From CAZLIC01 sp964559535 (GTDB taxonomy: Bacteria; Pseudomonadota; Alphaproteobacteria; Rhodobacterales; Rhodobacteraceae): DNA of 64,000 nt. How positions within the stretch are numbered: position 1 is the first letter of the stretch; each line of letters opens with the position of its first letter. Below are positions 61,642 through 64,000 of the stretch, piece by piece. The stretch is taken from contig CAZLIC010000002.1 in NCBI GenBank assembly GCA_964559535.1, positions 62,001-126,000 on the forward strand, in the 5' to 3' direction. Position numbers and translations under genes: made by a program. Under the pieces are notes generated by a model. That model had not been told where the DNA came from. It did no database searches and saw only the letters and a list, made by a program, of their open reading frames with translations.

Positions 61642-62438
61642 CCGCGGACGAGATTCAGGCGGCGGCGGCGGCCCTTCTGCAGGCAGAACAGACAGGGCGG
61701 CAGACCGGCCTTCTGTCGCTGGCCCATCCGGGGATGACGCTGGACGATGCCTATGCCGTGCAGGCGGCGCTGGTCGCGCGGAAGCTTGCCATGGGGCGGC
61801 GCGGGATCGGCTGGAAGATCGGGTTGACCAGCCGCGCGATGCAAAGCCAGCTGGGCATCGACACGCCCGACAGCGGCATCCTTCTGGACGACATGCGCTT
61901 TGCCGATGGCGCCACCGTGCCCGCGGGCCGCTTCATTGCGCCGCGGGTCGAGGCCGAGATCGCCTTCCTGATGCGGGCGCCGCTGGCGGGCCGCGGCGCA
62001 ACGCGCGACGACGTGCTGGCCGCGACCGGTGCGGTGGCACCTTCGCTGGAAATCCTTGACACCCGCATTGTCCGGGCCGACCCGGCCACCGGCGCGGCGC
62101 GGCGCATCTTCGACACGGTGGCCGACAATGCCGCCAACGCGGGCATCGTGCTGGGAACCGCGCGGCATGCACCCGCTGCCGTCGACCTGCGCTGGGTCGG
62201 CGCCATCGTGAAGCGCGACGGGGTGGTCGAGGAAACCGGCCTGGGTGCCGGCGTGCTGGATGATCCGGTGACGGGCATCCTGTGGCTGGTGCACCGTCTG
62301 GCGCAGTACGGGCAGGGGCTGGCGGCGGGTGACATCGTGCTGTCGGGCAGCTTTGTGCGCGCCATCGAGGCCTCGCCGGGCAGCCGGTTCCAAGCCGACT
62401 TCGGGGGGTTCGGGCAGGTTTCCGTCAGCTTTGCCTAG
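61638..62438 (+). CDS. hpaH: 2-oxo-hepta-3-ene-1,7-dioate hydratase
   Basis: 266 residues, normal for HpaH. Metal and substrate motifs: MGRRGIGWKIGLTSRAMQSQLG, FIAPRVEAEIAFLMRAPLAG (Glu) and LGTARHAPAAVDLRWVGAIV. It hydrates the dienoate to 4-hydroxy-2-oxo-heptanedioate, the substrate of the HpaI aldolase that is not in this window. Four-base overlap with hpaG (ATGA). Last hpa gene here; the convergent tetR gene follows. Confidence 0.93.
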   Translation: MTADEIQAAAAALLQAEQTGRQTGLLSLAHPGMTLDDAYAVQAALVARKLAMGRRGIGWKIGLTSRAMQSQLGIDTPDSGILLDDMRFADGATVPAGRFIAPRVEAEIAFLMRAPLAGRGATRDDVLAATGAVAPSLEILDTRIVRADPATGAARRIFDTVADNAANAGIVLGTARHAPAAVDLRWVGAIVKRDGVVEETGLGAGVLDDPVTGILWLVHRLAQYGQGLAAGDIVLSGSFVRAIEASPGSRFQADFGGFGQVSVSFA

Positions 62439-62441
62439 AGC

Positions 62442-63059
62442 CTAGCGGTCGGGCGGCAGAAGGCCCAACCCGCGCAGGTAGATGCCGATGCCCGCTTCCA
62501 GCAGGTCTTCGGCCGACCAGGGCGTGCGGCCGGTCCCGCGGGCGAACAACTCGACAATCCCGTGGCTCATCGCCCAGATATGGGCCGAGAACATGCTGGG
62601 CGGCGGACGGCGGCCCGCGGGCAGGTGTTCGGACAGCCGCGCGGCGGCCCGTTCCAGCACCGCCCGCGCGCGTTCGGCCACGGCATGCAGCCCCGGATGC
62701 GCCCGCATGTCCAGCCCGGATTCGAACATCGCCTTGTAGTGGCCGGGGTACTTGCGGGCGAAGGCCAGATAGGCGCGCCCCGTAGCCTCGAAGGCCGCCA
62801 GCGCGCTGGGCTTGCCATCGTCATAGGCGTATTCCAGAAGTGCCGCGAAGATGTCATAGCCCTGCCGGGCCACTTCGGCCAGCAGGTCCTCGCGCCCGGC
62901 GAAATGGCGGTACACCGCGGCGGGCGTCACATCCACCGCCTTGGCGGCCTCGGACAGGGTAAACCCCTGCGGGCCCTGCACCTCGATCAGCTTCAGCGCC
63001 GCCTCGACCAGCGCCTGCCGCAGGTTGCCGTGGTGATAGCCGCGCTTGCCTTCGGTCAT
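62442..63059 (-). CDS. TetR/AcrR family transcriptional regulator
   Basis: 205 residues. TetR HTH (LVEAALKLIEVQGPQGFTLS, AAKAVDVTPAAVYRHFAGRED) and a WHG-type C-terminal ligand domain (about 80-185; AYLAFARKYPGHYKAMFESG). Its stop lies 3 bases past the hpaH stop in the convergent direction. It follows ppk2 by 6 bases and is thus probably in its operon. Regulated genes unknown; given the ppk2 pairing it may control that operon. Confidence 0.88.
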   Translation of the reverse strand: MTEGKRGYHHGNLRQALVEAALKLIEVQGPQGFTLSEAAKAVDVTPAAVYRHFAGREDLLAEVARQGYDIFAALLEYAYDDGKPSALAAFEATGRAYLAFARKYPGHYKAMFESGLDMRAHPGLHAVAERARAVLERAAARLSEHLPAGRRPPPSMFSAHIWAMSHGIVELFARGTGRTPWSAEDLLEAGIGIYLRGLGLLPPDR

Positions 63060-63065
63060 CTGGGG

Positions 63066-63947
63066 TCAGTCGCCACGGCCGTCCGACCAGATGTCGGGCC
63101 CGCCCACGACCTTCGGATCGGGCACACCGACAACTGCATCGTCCCGCCCCGTGTAATCGACCGAGGACAGGATCTTGCGGATCACCTCCAGCCGCGCGCG
63201 CTTCTTGTCATCGGCCCGAACCACCGTCCAGGGCGCAAGGTCGGTGTGGCTGTGCCGGAAGGTCTCGCCGATGGCGGCGGTGTAGTCGTCCCACTTCGCC
63301 AGCCCGTCGACGTCGATCTGGCTCAGCTTCCACTGCTTCAGCGGGTCGCCCTCGCGGTCAAGGAACCGGCGCAGCTGTTCGGCCCGGCCCACGTCCAGCC
63401 AGAGCTTGATCAGCGTGATGCCTTCCTCGACCAGCATCGTCTCGAACGCGGGCAGCTGGTGAAAGAAATGCGCCCGCGCGTCCGGCTTGCAGAAGCCGAA
63501 GACATGCTCGACGATGGCCCGGTTGTACCAGCTGCGGTCGAACAGGGCGATCTCTCCGGCTGCAGGCAGGCGGGCGATGTAGCGCTGGAAGTACCATTCG
63601 CGCGCCTCGCGGTCGGTCGGTTTCGACAGCGCCACGATCTGCGCGCTGCGCGGGTTCATGTTCTCGCGCACCCGCTCGATGGCGCCACCCTTGCCGGCCG
63701 CGTCGCGCCCCTCGAACACCAGCGCGATACGCTTGCCGGTGGCCACCACATCGGCATGTAGGCGCACCAGCTGGCGCTGCAGCGCCTCGATCTGGGTGTC
63801 ATAGTCCTTCGACTTCATCTCGGCGTCGTAGGGGTACGACTTCGAGAAGACCGGGTCCTTGCCCGCCTTCTCGACAGCCTTGCGCACCCATTTCGGCGCG
63901 CCTTCGCGGAAATAGCGGCTGATCGCCCCGTCAAACGGCAGGTCCAT
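63066..63947 (-). CDS. ppk2: Polyphosphate kinase 2 family protein
   Basis: 293 residues from ATG 63947 (GGGGG six bases upstream); ATG 63953 is two codons earlier. One PPK2 domain: Walker A GRDAAGKGG at 80-88 and Walker B DRSWYNR at 137-143, lid-like NPRSAQIVALSKPTDREARE between them. A single-domain PPK2 of this length is class I, phosphorylating ADP or GDP with polyphosphate; class II enzymes (AMP) are fused or differ in the lid. Followed by tetR. The 47 bases upstream to the window end carry no more than a possible promoter. Confidence 0.92.
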   Translation of the reverse strand: MDLPFDGAISRYFREGAPKWVRKAVEKAGKDPVFSKSYPYDAEMKSKDYDTQIEALQRQLVRLHADVVATGKRIALVFEGRDAAGKGGAIERVRENMNPRSAQIVALSKPTDREAREWYFQRYIARLPAAGEIALFDRSWYNRAIVEHVFGFCKPDARAHFFHQLPAFETMLVEEGITLIKLWLDVGRAEQLRRFLDREGDPLKQWKLSQIDVDGLAKWDDYTAAIGETFRHSHTDLAPWTVVRADDKKRARLEVIRKILSSVDYTGRDDAVVGVPDPKVVGGPDIWSDGRGD

Positions 63948-64000
63948 GGTCATCCCCCAGTTGTCGCCCCTGTGTTTTCGCCACGTTAGGCCCGCCCCGG

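Overview
The window is a GC-rich chromosomal segment of an alphaproteobacterium, most likely of the family Rhodobacteraceae (Rhodobacter/Paracoccus/Gemmobacter relatives). This rests on gene content: a class II DAHP synthase, the order PF13769 'virulence factor' - MTHFR-like - methyl-THF methyltransferase, an IalB-family protein, and the GC hairpin leader at 60.72 kb that I recognise from this family. I see no rRNA, tRNA, CRISPR array, transposase or phage gene, so it reads as ordinary chromosome with a large catabolic accessory stretch.

Layout. 0-4.3 kb (minus): yicC and gmk run into a gamma-carbonic-anhydrase-like gene, a NeuB-type synthase, a GT25 glycosyltransferase and a truncated gene, probably a surface-glycan set behind housekeeping genes. 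4.5-9.5 kb: PAS_5 protein, class II DAHP synthase, GlxA-type regulator followed by a decayed second copy of its own tail, DUF805 protein and a PQQ-type sugar dehydrogenase. 9.7-15.4 kb (plus): branched-chain amino acid type ABC transporter (SBP, LivG, LivF, small secreted protein, LivH, LivM) with three tandem hairpins inside. 15.4-26.6 kb (minus): complete glycogen operon glgP-glgB-glgC-glgA-glgX-pgm. 27-30 kb: TfoX-C protein and malate synthase G. 30-35 kb: divergent peptidoglycan pair (MepK-like and L,D-transpeptidase), then an LpxD-like acyltransferase, acyl carrier protein and ketoacyl-ACP synthase. 35-41.4 kb: IalB protein, a structured intergenic region, HerA-like ATPase, MDR oxidoreductase and a methyl-folate cluster.

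41.4-57.2 kb is the most unusual part. A tight minus-strand operon codes a cytochrome P450, a glutamine-synthetase-like ligase and a [2Fe-2S] ferredoxin, and a class I glutamine amidotransferase is transcribed divergently. This resembles, with a P450 in place of a Rieske dioxygenase, the gamma-glutamyl logic of aniline degradation. GntR, metallo-hydrolase, class III aminotransferase and IclR genes follow, then a plus-strand operon with a tripartite tricarboxylate transporter (TctC, TctB, TctA), a PuuC-like aldehyde dehydrogenase, a dimethylglycine-dehydrogenase-like flavoprotein with a GcvT domain, and a Tm-1-like protein. A perfect dyad lies just before tctC, next to the divergent iclR.

57.3-62.4 kb is a homoprotocatechuate (3,4-dihydroxyphenylacetate) meta-cleavage operon, hpaR / hpaF-E-D-G-H, with a probable HpaR operator. 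The window ends with tetR and ppk2 on the minus strand. Assignments come from reading translated sequences and motifs; no database search was run.
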